In this document: piece by piece, positions 36,444 to 46,251 of the stretch
Numbering within the stretch: the first letter of the stretch is position 1
How the letters are laid out: each line of letters starts with the position of its first letter
NCBI RefSeq assembly: GCF_026625725.1
Contig: NZ_CP113060.1
Location: forward strand, 1,184,001-1,248,000
Direction: 5' to 3'
Source of the DNA: Pseudomonas sp. SL4(2022)
Lineage (GTDB): Bacteria; Pseudomonadota; Gammaproteobacteria; Pseudomonadales; Pseudomonadaceae
Length of the DNA: 64,000 bases
Program-made: the position numbers and the translations under genes
The notes under the pieces: model-generated
What the model was told of the DNA's origin: nothing
Seen by the model: the letters and a program-made list of their open reading frames with translations, nothing else
The model's database searches: none

Positions 36444-37877
36444 TCAGTTGCCCGATGATGCCGGCAGTCGCAGACGTGCTTCAACCCCTCCCGCGACATT
36501 GCCAATGTGCAGCGTGCCGCCATGCAGCTGCATAACTTCCTCAACAAAGTTCAGCCCCAAACCGGTGCTCTTGCGACCGTTGCCGGGGCGCGGCAGCGAG
36601 TAGAACCGCTCGCTCAGGCGCGCCAGGGCGTAATCGGGAATCGCCTCGCCCTGGTTGAACAGGCATAACTCGACCTGCCCGCCAAGGGCTTGAGCGCTAA
36701 AGCGAATCAGCCCGCCCGACGGGGTGAAATCCAGCGCGTTATCCAGCAGATTGGCCAGTGCCTGGCGCAGCAAAAAGGCCTCGCCGCAGGCGCTTAATTG
36801 AGCGCCGATGGTGTTTTCAATCTGCAGACCGGCGGCTGCGATGCGCGCCATTTGTGCCTGCAACAGCGACTCGACCAGCGCGCGCAAAGGCACTGCCACT
36901 TGCTCTTCGAGGCCCTGGCGTTGTTCGACTTGAGCCAGGTGCAGCAGGCGCTCGATCAGTTGCTGCATACGCGCGCTTTCCTGCTCGATATTGGCCACGA
37001 AACGCTGCCGTTGCGCCGTCGGCATCTCGCTGTCGAGCAACTCGGCTGCGCCACGAATCGCAGCCAGCGGGCTTTTCAGCTCGTGGGTCAGGGTGTGCAC
37101 GTAACGTTCGACGTAGGCTTTGCCTTCCAACTCGGTGCGCATACGCTCGATGGCCTCAGCCAGTTGCGCCAGCTCGCCACCGCGCACGCTGGGCAGTTCG
37201 GCACGTTGCCCGGCGCTGACCGCCTGGGCGTAGCGAGTCAGCTTGCGCAATGCACCACTGAGCCACCAGGACAGCAGTGCACCGACCAGCAGACCGAGCA
37301 CAATCAGGCCGCCGCCGAGCCAGGCCAGGCGCTGTTCGGAGCGTTCGATATAGGGCTGCAGGGTGCGGTTGGGCTTGGCCACCGAGACCACGCCGATGAT
37401 GCGCTCGCCATCCTTGATCGGCGCGGCGACGTACATCACCGAGGAGTCGGGGTCGTTCGGGTCTTCCTTGGTCGAGCGTGCGCCGTATTCACCGCGCAGG
37501 GTCAGCAACACATCGTTCCAGCGCGAATAATCCTGGCCCACCGCCGCACCGCTGGAGTCGAGCAGGACGATGCCCTTGGCGTCGGTGACATAGATGCGGT
37601 GGTTGACCTGGGTTTTCTCCACGCCCCAGATCTGCGCCTTGGGCTGACGTTGGCCGTAGGCCTGCAACAAGGCAGGCAAGCGGCTCTGTTGCAGGCTGCC
37701 TGCCTTAACCTCATCACGCAGAATCTCCGCCAACAGGTTGGCGGTATCGACCAGGGTTTCTTCGGTGCTTTGCCTTACGCCGGGGCGGATTTCGTCCATC
37801 ACCGTGCTCAGCACAAACCAACCGGCCAGGCCAACAAAGAGGAAGTAGACGAGAAAGATGCGAATCCCCAAGGGCAT
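36444..37877 (-). CDS. creC: Sensor histidine kinase CreC
   Basis: 477 residues. Transmembrane helices at about 5-28 and 183-205 flank a periplasmic sensor domain, followed by HAMP, the phospho-acceptor H-box HTLTHELKSPLAAIRGAAEL and an ATPase domain ending with the G-box KSTGLGLNFVEEV. Partner of CreB. The ATG at 37877 comes one base after the creB stop (TGAGATG), so the two are coupled. In pseudomonads CreBC responds to penicillin-binding-protein inhibition and controls creD. Confidence 0.93.
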   Translation of the reverse strand: MPLGIRIFLVYFLFVGLAGWFVLSTVMDEIRPGVRQSTEETLVDTANLLAEILRDEVKAGSLQQSRLPALLQAYGQRQPKAQIWGVEKTQVNHRIYVTDAKGIVLLDSSGAAVGQDYSRWNDVLLTLRGEYGARSTKEDPNDPDSSVMYVAAPIKDGERIIGVVSVAKPNRTLQPYIERSEQRLAWLGGGLIVLGLLVGALLSWWLSGALRKLTRYAQAVSAGQRAELPSVRGGELAQLAEAIERMRTELEGKAYVERYVHTLTHELKSPLAAIRGAAELLDSEMPTAQRQRFVANIEQESARMQQLIERLLHLAQVEQRQGLEEQVAVPLRALVESLLQAQMARIAAAGLQIENTIGAQLSACGEAFLLRQALANLLDNALDFTPSGGLIRFSAQALGGQVELCLFNQGEAIPDYALARLSERFYSLPRPGNGRKSTGLGLNFVEEVMQLHGGTLHIGNVAGGVEARLRLPASSGN

Positions 37878-37878
37878 C

Positions 37879-38577
37879 TCAGGCGTGCCTCGGCGAATAG
37901 CTGTAACCCAGGCCACGATGAGTTTGGATCGGCTCGGCCGCAGCGGCCACCTGACGCAATTTGGCGCGCAGACTCTTGATGTGGCTGTCGATGGTGCGCT
38001 CGTAGCCAACATCGGCGGCCACGCCCAGGCCATCAAGCAATTGCTCGCGGGAGAACACCCGTTCAGGCTGCGCCAGCAGGCTTTGTAGCAGGCGAAACTC
38101 ATGGCGCGTCAGGCTCAGTAACTGGCCATGGTAATGAATCTGTACCCGTTCGCTGTCCACCTGAAACGGCCCACTGATCACGTTCACAACCGGGCTGACG
38201 GCCGGCGCTTCACGCGGGGCCATGCGTTTGAGGATGGCCTTAACCCTTGCGGCCACCTCGCGCGGGCTGAAGGGTTTGACCACGTAATCATCCGCGCCGA
38301 TTTCCAAACCGACCACACGATCAATCTCTTCACTGCGCGCGGTGAGAAACATCACCGGCACCTCGGAGAACCGGCGCAGGCGCTTGCAAGCCTCAAAACC
38401 GCTGATATCCGGCAGGCCGACATCGAGAATCAGCAAATCCGCAGGGTTGCGCTGTTGCTCGGCCAGCGCCAGCTCGGCGAGGCTCAGCCAGGTGGTGGTG
38501 AAGCCTTCGCTTTGCAGGGCAAAGATCAGGGTGTCGGCGATCGCGGCTTCGTCTTCGACAATCAGAATATGCGGCAT
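37879..38577 (-). CDS. creB: Response regulator CreB
   Basis: 232 residues, OmpR/PhoB family. Receiver domain with phospho-acceptor aspartate in LLILDVGLPDISGFE and conserved lysine in DDYVVKPFSP; C-terminal winged helix with LTRHEFRLLQSLL and RTIDSHIKSLRAKL. First gene of creB-creC. The expected target creD lies 4.3 kb downstream on the same strand. Confidence 0.94.
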   Translation of the reverse strand: MPHILIVEDEAAIADTLIFALQSEGFTTTWLSLAELALAEQQRNPADLLILDVGLPDISGFEACKRLRRFSEVPVMFLTARSEEIDRVVGLEIGADDYVVKPFSPREVAARVKAILKRMAPREAPAVSPVVNVISGPFQVDSERVQIHYHGQLLSLTRHEFRLLQSLLAQPERVFSREQLLDGLGVAADVGYERTIDSHIKSLRAKLRQVAAAAEPIQTHRGLGYSYSPRHA

Positions 38578-38716
38578 GGCGTCCTGCTCGTGACAACTCG
38601 GCGGGGAGCCTGCGGCAGGCTGTGCAAAGCGTCAAGGGCAGCCTAGGCTGGGCGCGCTGCAGGCCCATACGCGCACCTAAATAGACAAGTGCAGCGCGAA
38701 CATGGGCCGATCTGCT

Positions 38717-40747
38717 TTAGTCCAGCTTGAAGCGTGCCGTGTTCTGTGCCAACACCCGGCTACCCTGCCCCAACTGCTCGGCCGCCGTGCTGACAGCCTG
38801 GGCCCCCTCAAGCAACACGTTGGCGGCCTGATCGACCTGCTGAATGCTGTCGTTGACTTCATCGGCCGTGGCCGCTTGTTGTTCCGCCGCCGTAGCAATC
38901 TGGGCCAGGCGATCGGTCACCAGCTGCACCGATTCAACAATCGCACTGAGATCCTCGCCCATGGCCAGCACGCTGCCGACATCGCCTTCAGCCTGACGCA
39001 CGGCATCTTCCATCTGGGTGACCGACTGCCCCACCACACGGTGCAGATTAGCCACGGTATCGGCAATTTCGGCGGTGGAGTTCTGCGTGCGCTGCGACAG
39101 TGAGCGCACTTCATCGGCGACCACGGCAAAACCACGCCCTTGATCACCGGCACGCGCAGCCTCGATCGCCGCATTGAGCGCCAGCAGGTTGGTTTGCTCG
39201 GCAATCCCCTTGATCACATCCACCACCCGGGTGATCTGCTCGGTCTGGCTACGCAACTGTTGCAGCGTGGTGGCGCTGTCGCCCAGACGAATGCTGAGCT
39301 GGCGCATGCTCTGGCTGGTACGGGCGCTGCGTTGGTTGCTCTGGCTGGCGATTTCGCGGGTCTGGCTGGCCTCAACCGCCGCCTGCTCACAACTCTGCGC
39401 CACACTTTGCGCGGTAGCCGCCATCTGCGTGGCGGCGGCGGCAATCTGGCTCATTTGCGAACGCTGCTGCTCAACCGACTGCAAAGCGTTGCGCGCCTCA
39501 CCATTAAGCACCTGCACGGTGCTTCCCAGCTGCTGGCTCTGTTGATTGACCCCGAGCATGGATCCACGCAACTGGCCAACCGCGGTATTCAGGGCCTGGG
39601 CAATGTTGGCCAGGTCGTCTAAACCATACACCTGCATGCGTACACGCAGATCACCATCACGCAAACCTTCAGCCGCCTCGATAATGCCGGCGGTGCCGCG
39701 CCGAATCGAAGCGTTGAGACAGAACAGCACATAGAGCGCCAGCAGGGTCAGCAGGCTGAACACAATGATCACTTCAATCATGCCGACCAACGCTTTGTGC
39801 CGGTACTCGCCCAGGCTCAGCGCGAACTGCGTATAAAGCGCACGTTGCAGATCACGTAGCTGCGTTTCGAGTTCACTGACGCGTTGCACAAACTGCTCTG
39901 GGGTCAGCGCCATCGGGCTGGACTCGAACATGTCACGGTCAATGCCTGCCAGGAAGGCTTCGTAGCCTTGCAGCGCTTCGTCATAAGGAGCTTTCATCTG
40001 GCGCATCGCCTGGGGCGCTTCAATACCCAGGGTCGACTGGGCCTTGCGCAACTGGCTGCGTGACTCATCCAGATTGCGACGCAAATCGCGAATCAATACC
40101 CGACTCTGCAGCGTGAAATGCTTTGACACCACCGCACCATAGCCTTGGCTGGCAAAGCTGCCCAATTGCTCAAGCAGGCGCGGCAAGGTGTAGGTGAGTT
40201 GCTCCATCATCAGGTACGTGTCGATATGCGGATCGAGAATCAGGCCGCTGTCAGTGGCCACCTGTTCACGCAGGGCCAACAGATTTAGCAACCCCTTCTG
40301 ATAACTCTCCAGCGCATCGGGTAATGCCAATTTGCCCAACACATCCACGGAAAGCCCGGCCTTTTCGTTATTAAGACTCTGCAAGCGCTGGCGGGCATGA
40401 TCCCCGTACAAGGCAGACTTGAGCGGCTCATCGAGCTTCAACAAGGCATTGTCCAGTTCATCGGTGCGAGCACGCAACAGGGCTTCGGCCGGTTTATCGG
40501 TGCCCTTCCAGCGTGACAGCAAGGTGCGCTGATCAATCAACTCCTGCTGCACACCGGCCATCAGCTGCAACGCACTGATCCCTTCCAGCTCACTGTCGAT
40601 AAACGTGAGCCGAGACTTGAAGTTGCTGCTGATCACCCAAAGGGAGAACATCAGTGGCAAGGCAAACAAGACAAACACCAACTGAAATTTGCGGGCGAAG
40701 CTGAACCGTTCCAGCAAACGCATACCGGGTTTGAGTACTCCAGTCAT
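38717..40747 (-). CDS. Methyl-accepting chemotaxis protein
   Basis: 676-residue transmembrane chemoreceptor. Helix 1 near residues 20-40, a long periplasmic domain rich in helices (about 45-325), helix 2 near 330-350, HAMP, then the signalling domain with the hairpin tip [20 protein letters not shown] and [15 protein letters not shown]. The ligand is not predictable. ATG 40747 has GAGG five bases upstream, better than the GTG at 40753. Monocistronic. Confidence 0.92.
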   Translation of the reverse strand: MTGVLKPGMRLLERFSFARKFQLVFVLFALPLMFSLWVISSNFKSRLTFIDSELEGISALQLMAGVQQELIDQRTLLSRWKGTDKPAEALLRARTDELDNALLKLDEPLKSALYGDHARQRLQSLNNEKAGLSVDVLGKLALPDALESYQKGLLNLLALREQVATDSGLILDPHIDTYLMMEQLTYTLPRLLEQLGSFASQGYGAVVSKHFTLQSRVLIRDLRRNLDESRSQLRKAQSTLGIEAPQAMRQMKAPYDEALQGYEAFLAGIDRDMFESSPMALTPEQFVQRVSELETQLRDLQRALYTQFALSLGEYRHKALVGMIEVIIVFSLLTLLALYVLFCLNASIRRGTAGIIEAAEGLRDGDLRVRMQVYGLDDLANIAQALNTAVGQLRGSMLGVNQQSQQLGSTVQVLNGEARNALQSVEQQRSQMSQIAAAATQMAATAQSVAQSCEQAAVEASQTREIASQSNQRSARTSQSMRQLSIRLGDSATTLQQLRSQTEQITRVVDVIKGIAEQTNLLALNAAIEAARAGDQGRGFAVVADEVRSLSQRTQNSTAEIADTVANLHRVVGQSVTQMEDAVRQAEGDVGSVLAMGEDLSAIVESVQLVTDRLAQIATAAEQQAATADEVNDSIQQVDQAANVLLEGAQAVSTAAEQLGQGSRVLAQNTARFKLD

Positions 40748-40912
40748 ACACACCTCAGCCTGTAGAGCACGCCAGCGTCAATAGCGTGCCAATTGCATAC
40801 ACAAGGCAAAAACACGCCTGATTACCTGGCAATAAAATCTCATGCTGCGGTGAGCATAGTTGAGTGACCGGGGGCTCACAGCTGATGACAACATGCCTGG
40901 CACCCCGAGGTA

Positions 40913-42139
40913 TCAGCCCGTGATGCCGCTCCACAATTCATCGACGTTGCGAAACCCCCAGTTCTCGGCTGACTCACGCCCGACAATTTTGTCGCGGCCC
41001 ACCAGCTTGTTGAGGTCGAGCACTTCCTGGGGGATCGGGGTTTTCGATTTGGCAGAAAAGAACACCTTGACCTTGGGCGCCAGCAAGGACTTGGCCTGCT
41101 GCTCCAGGACCACACCAATGCGTCCGCTCTCCAGACGCACCAGCGAACCGACCGGGTAAATGCCCACGGTTTTAACAAAGGCCTGAAACACTACAGGGTC
41201 GAAATGGCCCTTCCACTCGGCCATCTTGCGGATCGACTCGGCCGGGTCCCAACCGCGCTTGTAGGGCCGGTCAGAGGTAATGGCGTCATACACATCACAG
41301 ACCGCCCCCATGCGCGCATACAGGCTGATCTGCTCACCCTCCAGACGATGAGGGTAGCCCGTACCGTCGATCTTTTCGTGGTGGTGCAAACACACATCGA
41401 GCACCAGGGCACTGACCTGTTTGCTTTCCAGCAACATGCGTGAGCCTGCCTCAGGGTGGTTACGCACCGTGGCAAACTCACTGTCGGTCAGCTTGCCGGG
41501 CTTGTTCAGCACTTCGTTGGGGATGGCCATCTTGCCGATGTCATGCAGCAAGCCCGCCAATCCGGCTTCACGGACCTGGCCCTCGCTCAATCCCAACTGA
41601 CGCGCCAGCGCAATCATCAGGGCGCACACCGCAACGGAGTGCATGTAGGTGTACTCGTCTGCATTTTTCAGGCGTGCCAGGCTGATCAGGGCATTCGGAT
41701 GACGCATGACCGAGTCGGAAATTTCCTCGACCAGTTCGCCCGCCTGCTCAAACTGCAGCGCCTGCCCCATGCGCGCATCACTGAACATGCTGATCACCGC
41801 GGCCTTGGCATTGGCACACAGCTTGGCCGCACGGCGAACCTCGTCATCCATCGAGACGGCCAGGCTGACCGGCGTGCTCTGCACCGCAGCCAGCAGGTTG
41901 GCCTCGGCTTCGGCGGCAACCTCTTCAGGGCTTACGCTGGCGGTGCCGTCTTCAACATCCAGGCCTTTGCTGACATCAATCCATAACTCGCTGATGCTGC
42001 TGCTCTTGATGCGTTGCAGGTCTTTTTCAGAGTTGAGGAGAAACTTAGACTTCCAGAAGGGGTGGTCCATCCATGCGCCACAAAACTCGTGGATATACAT
42101 ACCGACTCGCACGTCGGCCACCGCAATGCACTTCAACAT
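40913..42139 (-). CDS. HD-GYP cyclic di-GMP phosphodiesterase
   Basis: 408 residues. N-terminal DUF3391 region beginning MLKCIAVADVRVGMYIHEF, then an HD-GYP domain with AGLLHDIGKM (HD), HHEKIDGTGYPHRLEG (HHE-x2-DGxGYP) and YDAITSDRPYKRGW. All metal ligands of the active class are present, so c-di-GMP hydrolysis is likely. ATG 42139 gives the standard family N-terminus; a GTG at 42148 would add three residues. Located between the chemoreceptor and an acyltransferase. Confidence 0.9.
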   Translation of the reverse strand: MLKCIAVADVRVGMYIHEFCGAWMDHPFWKSKFLLNSEKDLQRIKSSSISELWIDVSKGLDVEDGTASVSPEEVAAEAEANLLAAVQSTPVSLAVSMDDEVRRAAKLCANAKAAVISMFSDARMGQALQFEQAGELVEEISDSVMRHPNALISLARLKNADEYTYMHSVAVCALMIALARQLGLSEGQVREAGLAGLLHDIGKMAIPNEVLNKPGKLTDSEFATVRNHPEAGSRMLLESKQVSALVLDVCLHHHEKIDGTGYPHRLEGEQISLYARMGAVCDVYDAITSDRPYKRGWDPAESIRKMAEWKGHFDPVVFQAFVKTVGIYPVGSLVRLESGRIGVVLEQQAKSLLAPKVKVFFSAKSKTPIPQEVLDLNKLVGRDKIVGRESAENWGFRNVDELWSGITG

Positions 42140-42317
42140 GGACTGCACTCAAATGAGGTCAAAACTAAGGCTTAGCAGTCAGTTTAGCTGACCAGTCAGA
42201 ATGCATTGTTATGGCCACGCCAGTTAATGGCAATAGGCTGCAGGCCGCCTGGGACGGGCTTGGAAGCTATGACACGAGTGCTTATCATTGCCGCTCTCGC
42301 GCACACAAGGAGTTGCC

Positions 42318-43205
42318 ATGCGCCCCCTGATCACAGGGCTAAGTGTCCTCATTCTGCTGCTGCTCAATACGCTGGCCCTGATCGTCCCGCTGCTGCTGAT
42401 CGCCCTAGGCAAGTTCGTCCTGCCAGGCAAGGCCCTGAAAACGGCCAGTTCGCGCGGCGTAATGTGGGTGGCGGAAACCTGGGCGGAGATCAACAAGCTG
42501 ATCTTTGCCGCCCTACTGCCCGTGCGCTGGGATATTCGCGGCAGCGCTGACCTGCGCCCAAGCACCTCCTACCTGGTTATCAGCAACCATCAGTCCTGGG
42601 TGGATATTCCAGCGCTGGTGCAGGCATTCAACCGCAAAACACCGTATTTCAAGTTCTTCCTCAAGCAGGAGCTGATTTGCGTGCCCTTCCTTGGGCTGGC
42701 CTTCTGGGCGCTGGATTACCCCTTTATGAAGCGTTACTCCAAAGCGTTTCTGGCCAAGCACCCGCACATGCTGGGCAAGGACCTGGAAATCACCAAGCAG
42801 GCCTGTGAGAAGTTCAAGGACCTGCCGGTGACCGTGGTCAACTACCTCGAAGGCACCCGCTTTACCCCGGCCAAGCAGGCGCAACAGGGCTCACCCTTCC
42901 AATACCTGCTCAAGCCCAAGGCCGGCGGCGTGGCCTTTGTGCTGGCGGCATTGGGTGAGCAGCTGGATAAAGTGCTGGACGTGACCCTGGTGTACCCCGG
43001 CACCCGCACTCCCGGTTTCTGGGCGCTGATCAGCGGACAGGTGGACAAGGTGATCGTCGATATCCAGACCCGCGAGCTGGACCCGGCACTGTGGCAGGGC
43101 GATTACGAAAACGACCCAATCTTCCGCCAGTATGTGCAGAACTGGGTGAACACACTCTGGGAAGACAAGGATGCGCGGATTGCGCAGATTCGCGCGGAGC
43201 TGTGA
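42318..43205 (+). CDS. YihG-like acyltransferase (PlsC family)
   Basis: 295 residues with an N-terminal helix (about 8-33) and the acyltransferase motifs NHQSWVDIPAL (HX4D), FMKRYSKAFL and YLEGTRFTP. Related to lysophosphatidic acid acyltransferases; YihG of E. coli makes phosphatidic acid with particular acyl chains. AAGGAG lies 6 bases before ATG 42318, so the longer frame to 42288 is rejected. Divergent from the HD-GYP gene. Confidence 0.88.
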   Translation: MRPLITGLSVLILLLLNTLALIVPLLLIALGKFVLPGKALKTASSRGVMWVAETWAEINKLIFAALLPVRWDIRGSADLRPSTSYLVISNHQSWVDIPALVQAFNRKTPYFKFFLKQELICVPFLGLAFWALDYPFMKRYSKAFLAKHPHMLGKDLEITKQACEKFKDLPVTVVNYLEGTRFTPAKQAQQGSPFQYLLKPKAGGVAFVLAALGEQLDKVLDVTLVYPGTRTPGFWALISGQVDKVIVDIQTRELDPALWQGDYENDPIFRQYVQNWVNTLWEDKDARIAQIRAEL

Positions 43206-43213
43206 GGTTTTTG

Positions 43214-43288
43214 GCGCGGCAAAAGCCCCTCCCACAAGAGCACTGCAAATCTGTAGGAAGGGCTGGGCGGCATCCGCTTTAGCCGCGA
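43214..43288. repeat. REP-type hairpin, family A, copy 2
   Basis: GCGCGGCAAAAGCCCCTCCCAC (as two arms within 43214-43235) faces a GGAAGGGCTGGGCGG...TTTAGCCGCGA block (43256-43288). It separates the convergent acyltransferase and fdhA genes. Confidence 0.8.
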
Positions 43289-43306
43289 CGGTTTAATGAC
43301 CGCTGG

Positions 43307-44506
43307 TCAAGCCGCGCTGAACAGCTTGTGCGGATCAATCACGAATTTCTTCGGCACGCCGGCATCGAACTCGCCGTAACCACGCGGCGCGTCGTCCAGG
43401 CTGATGACCTGCACGCCCACCACTTCGGCGATATTGATACGGTCCCACATGATCGCCTGCATCAACTGGCGGTTGTACTTCATCACCGGGGTCTGGCCGG
43501 TGTGGAAGCTGTGGGATTTGGCCCAGCCGAGGCCAAAGCGGATGCTCAGGCTGCCGATTTTGGCAGCGGCGTCCACCGCGCCCGGATCTTCGGTGACATA
43601 CAGACCGGGAATGCCGATCTTGCCGGCGACCCGCACCACACCCATCAACGAGTTGAGCACCGTGGCCGGCGCTTCGTGTTGCACGCCTGCATGGCCGTGG
43701 CCACGGGCCTCGAAGCCCACCGCATCCACCGCACAATCGACTTCCGGCTCGCCCAGCAGTGCCGCGATCTGTTCGTGCAGCGGGGTGTCTTGCGACAGGT
43801 CGGCAATCTCGAAGCCCACTGCCTTGGCGTGGGCCAGGCGCACCGGGTTGACGTCACCGACAATCACCACGGCCGCACCGAGCAAGCGTGCCGAGGCAGC
43901 CGCAGCCAGACCGACCGGGCCGGCACCGGCGATATACACCGTGCTGCCAGGGCCAACGCCGGCCGTCACCGCGCCGTGGTAGCCGGTGGGCAGGATGTCG
44001 GACAGGCAGGTGAGGTCGCGGATCTTCTCCATGGCCCTGTCGCGATCCGGCAGTTTCAGCAGGTTGAAGTCGGCGTACGGCACCATGGCGTATTCGGCCT
44101 GACCGCCGGTCCAGTCGCCCATGTCGACATAGCCATAAGCACCGCCAGCACGTGCCGGATTGACCGACAGGCACACGCCCGTGTGTTGTTCTTTGCACGA
44201 ACGGCAGCGGCCGCAGGCGACGTTGAACGGCACCGAGACCAGATCACCAATTTTCAGGTTTTCCACGTCGCGGCCCTTCTCGATCACCTCGCCGGTGATT
44301 TCGTGACCCAGCACCAGGCCGGTTTGCGCCGTGGTGCGGCCGCGGACCATGTGCTGGTCGGAGCCGCAGATATTGGTGGAGACCACACGCAGGATGACCC
44401 CGTGCTCGATCTTGCGACCGCGCGGGTCCTGCATTTTTGGATAGTCGATTTTCTGCACTTCGACCTTGCCAGCGCCGAGATAGACGACGCCACGATTACC
44501 AGACAT
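43307..44506 (-). CDS. fdhA: Formaldehyde dehydrogenase, glutathione-independent
   Basis: Zinc- and NAD-dependent oxidation of formaldehyde to formate without added glutathione. The 399-residue product carries the catalytic zinc ligands in CGSDQHMVRG and GHEITGEVIE, the structural zinc cysteines in CGRCRSCKEQHTGVC and the nucleotide loop GAGPVGLAAA; it is of the same class as P. putida FDH. It detoxifies formaldehyde from the betaine demethylation steps encoded upstream. Last gene after purU (144-base gap). AGGAG and a CA motif (44520-44527) precede the start. Confidence 0.95.
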   Translation of the reverse strand: MSGNRGVVYLGAGKVEVQKIDYPKMQDPRGRKIEHGVILRVVSTNICGSDQHMVRGRTTAQTGLVLGHEITGEVIEKGRDVENLKIGDLVSVPFNVACGRCRSCKEQHTGVCLSVNPARAGGAYGYVDMGDWTGGQAEYAMVPYADFNLLKLPDRDRAMEKIRDLTCLSDILPTGYHGAVTAGVGPGSTVYIAGAGPVGLAAAASARLLGAAVVIVGDVNPVRLAHAKAVGFEIADLSQDTPLHEQIAALLGEPEVDCAVDAVGFEARGHGHAGVQHEAPATVLNSLMGVVRVAGKIGIPGLYVTEDPGAVDAAAKIGSLSIRFGLGWAKSHSFHTGQTPVMKYNRQLMQAIMWDRINIAEVVGVQVISLDDAPRGYGEFDAGVPKKFVIDPHKLFSAA

Positions 44507-44519
44507 ACGTATTTCTCCT

Positions 44520-44527
44520 TTCTTGTT
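44520..44527 (-). promoter_or_regulatory. Hfq/Crc CA motif abutting the fdhA ribosome site
   Basis: On the minus strand AACAAGAA (AAnAAnAA) runs directly into AGGAG (44515-44519), about 14-21 bases before the fdhA ATG. Binding of Hfq/Crc would mask the ribosome site. Confidence 0.55.
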
Positions 44528-44650
44528 GTGAATACAAAGGCGCAGCCAACGGTCGCGCAGCCTTGTACTGGAGCGTTTAAGTCTGTTGCCGGGTGGGCCG
44601 AGAACTTGGCAGTCGGTGATCCACCCGTAGCGGGATTCAGCAGTTGCGGT

Positions 44651-45514
44651 TTAGGCGTGCAGCACCACTGTGCGGCCGTCATTGAGGAAGACACGGCGTT
44701 CAAGGTGATAGCCGATGGCTTTGGCCAGGGTCTGGCACTCGATGTCGCGGCCCTTGGCGATCAGGTCTTCGGGGTAGTGGGCATGGTCCACCGGTTCTAC
44801 GCCCTGGGTGATGATCGGCCCTTCGTCGAGGTCGTTGTTGATGTAATGGGCAGTGGCGCCGACCAGCTTGACGCCCTTCTCATAGGCCTGGTGATAAGGC
44901 TTGGCGCCTTTGAAACCGGGCAGCAGCGAGTGGTGAATATTGATCGCCCAGCCATCCAGCTGGCGGCACAGTTCGGGCGACAGCACCTGCATATAACGGG
45001 CAAGCACCACCAGCTCGGCGCCCGTGTCTTCGATCACCTGCAGCACTTTGCGCTCTTGCGCGGGCTTGTCTGCCGGGTCGAGCGGGAAGTGGTAATAGGG
45101 GATGTCGTGCCAGCATGCCAGCGGCTCCAGATCCGGGTGGTTGGACACCACCGCCACCACGTCCATGGCCAGATGGCCGATACGCTGGCGGTAGAGCAGG
45201 TCATTCAGGCAATGGTCGGCCTTGCTGACCATCAGCACCACTTTCGCGCGATAGCCCGGCGGGGTCAGTTCGACCTGCATGCCGAAAGCGCTCAGGCGAT
45301 CATTCAGCCCGGCGCGAAAGGCCTGCTCATCGAAGTCATCCGGCTGGCGGAATTCCACACGGATAAAAAAGCGCGACGACAGGCGATCATCGAAGGAGTG
45401 GTGCTCGGTGACATAGCAGCGCTGCTCGAACAGAAAGCGTGTCACCGCATCCACCGTGCCGAGCACGCTCGGGCAGTGGGCGGTGAGAATCCAGGTGTCG
45501 GGGGTGCGGCTCAT
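44651..45514 (-). CDS. purU: Formyltetrahydrofolate deformylase
   Basis: Hydrolyses 10-formyl-tetrahydrofolate to formate and free folate. 287 residues: N-terminal ACT domain (about 5-85) and a formyltransferase-like catalytic domain with NIHHSLLPGFKGAKPYHQA and the catalytic aspartate near ITQGVEPVDH. In this cluster it recycles the C1 units loaded by sarcosine oxidase. Start ATG 45514; a REP hairpin separates it from soxG. Confidence 0.95.
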   Translation of the reverse strand: MSRTPDTWILTAHCPSVLGTVDAVTRFLFEQRCYVTEHHSFDDRLSSRFFIRVEFRQPDDFDEQAFRAGLNDRLSAFGMQVELTPPGYRAKVVLMVSKADHCLNDLLYRQRIGHLAMDVVAVVSNHPDLEPLACWHDIPYYHFPLDPADKPAQERKVLQVIEDTGAELVVLARYMQVLSPELCRQLDGWAINIHHSLLPGFKGAKPYHQAYEKGVKLVGATAHYINNDLDEGPIITQGVEPVDHAHYPEDLIAKGRDIECQTLAKAIGYHLERRVFLNDGRTVVLHA

Positions 45515-45536
45515 GGTCAGTCCCTCGGTAGAACTC

Positions 45537-45602
45537 GTGGGAGATGCTGGGCGGCATTCCGCTTTAGCCGCGAAAAGCAGTCGCGGCTAAAGCCCCTCCC
45601 AC
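45537..45602. repeat. REP-type hairpin, family A, copy 3
   Basis: GTGGGAG (45537-45543) faces CTCCCAC (45596-45602), with inner arms CTTTAGCCGCGA / TCGCGGCTAAAG. Located between soxG and purU. Confidence 0.88.
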
Positions 45603-45618
45603 AGGATGTTTGTTGCTG

Positions 45619-46251
45619 TCAGGCTTTGATCGCCAAGCCGTATTCGGCGCTGGCGTCCTGCAGCCACAGCCAGAAGTAGTCGGAGAAGCTGCGGCGGATC
45701 AGCAGTTCCCAGGTGTCTTCGCCGGTGTGGCGGATTACCAATTGCGACTTGGCGAAGTGGGTGCCCACCGCCTTGCCGACCGGGAAGTTGCTCGGGTGCA
45801 CGTCATAGCTGGTGGACTTCATCAGCACTTCACGCACCTTCGGCCCGCTCAGTTCCAGCAGGGTCTGCCCGCCGCTGACATTGACGATCGAGATGTGCTG
45901 GCCCTCCAGCGCCTCGCGCAGCTTCTGCTCGACCGCGAACTCGCTGCCGCCCGGCACAATCAGCAGCCATTCATCCGGTGCCAGCCATTGCAGCGAGGTG
46001 TCGCCGGCGCTTACCACTGTCAGCGCCGACGGCAGCTCCAGCCCCAGCGCCTTGTGCACACCACCGGCAAACGCCGGGTCCTTGGCGTCACCGCGCAGGG
46101 TCAGGTGACCGAGCAATTTCTTCTCGCGCACCGTCACCCCGGCGCTGGTAGAGCCTTTACCCGCCAGCTGTGCAAGGCCGGCGTGGAACAGAGGCGATTC
46201 GGCATGCGCCGCAGCCGGGCGTTGCTGATAAACGTTGATCAAGTTAGACAT
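45619..46251 (-). CDS. soxG: Sarcosine oxidase gamma subunit
   Basis: 210-residue GcvT-like small subunit of heterotetrameric sarcosine oxidase. It has the family pattern of LQWLAPDEWLLIVPGG and SGGQTLLELSGPKVREVL. Start taken at ATG 46251 (MSNLINVYQQRP), overlapping soxA by 8 bases; the extension to 46275 is rejected. Order soxB-soxD-soxA-soxG is standard. Confidence 0.93.
   Translation of the reverse strand: MSNLINVYQQRPAAAHAESPLFHAGLAQLAGKGSTSAGVTVREKKLLGHLTLRGDAKDPAFAGGVHKALGLELPSALTVVSAGDTSLQWLAPDEWLLIVPGGSEFAVEQKLREALEGQHISIVNVSGGQTLLELSGPKVREVLMKSTSYDVHPSNFPVGKAVGTHFAKSQLVIRHTGEDTWELLIRRSFSDYFWLWLQDASAEYGLAIKA

Noticed and set aside
43328..45679. 783-codon open frame on the plus strand
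   Set aside because: Antisense to fdhA and purU; long only because of high GC and codon bias.
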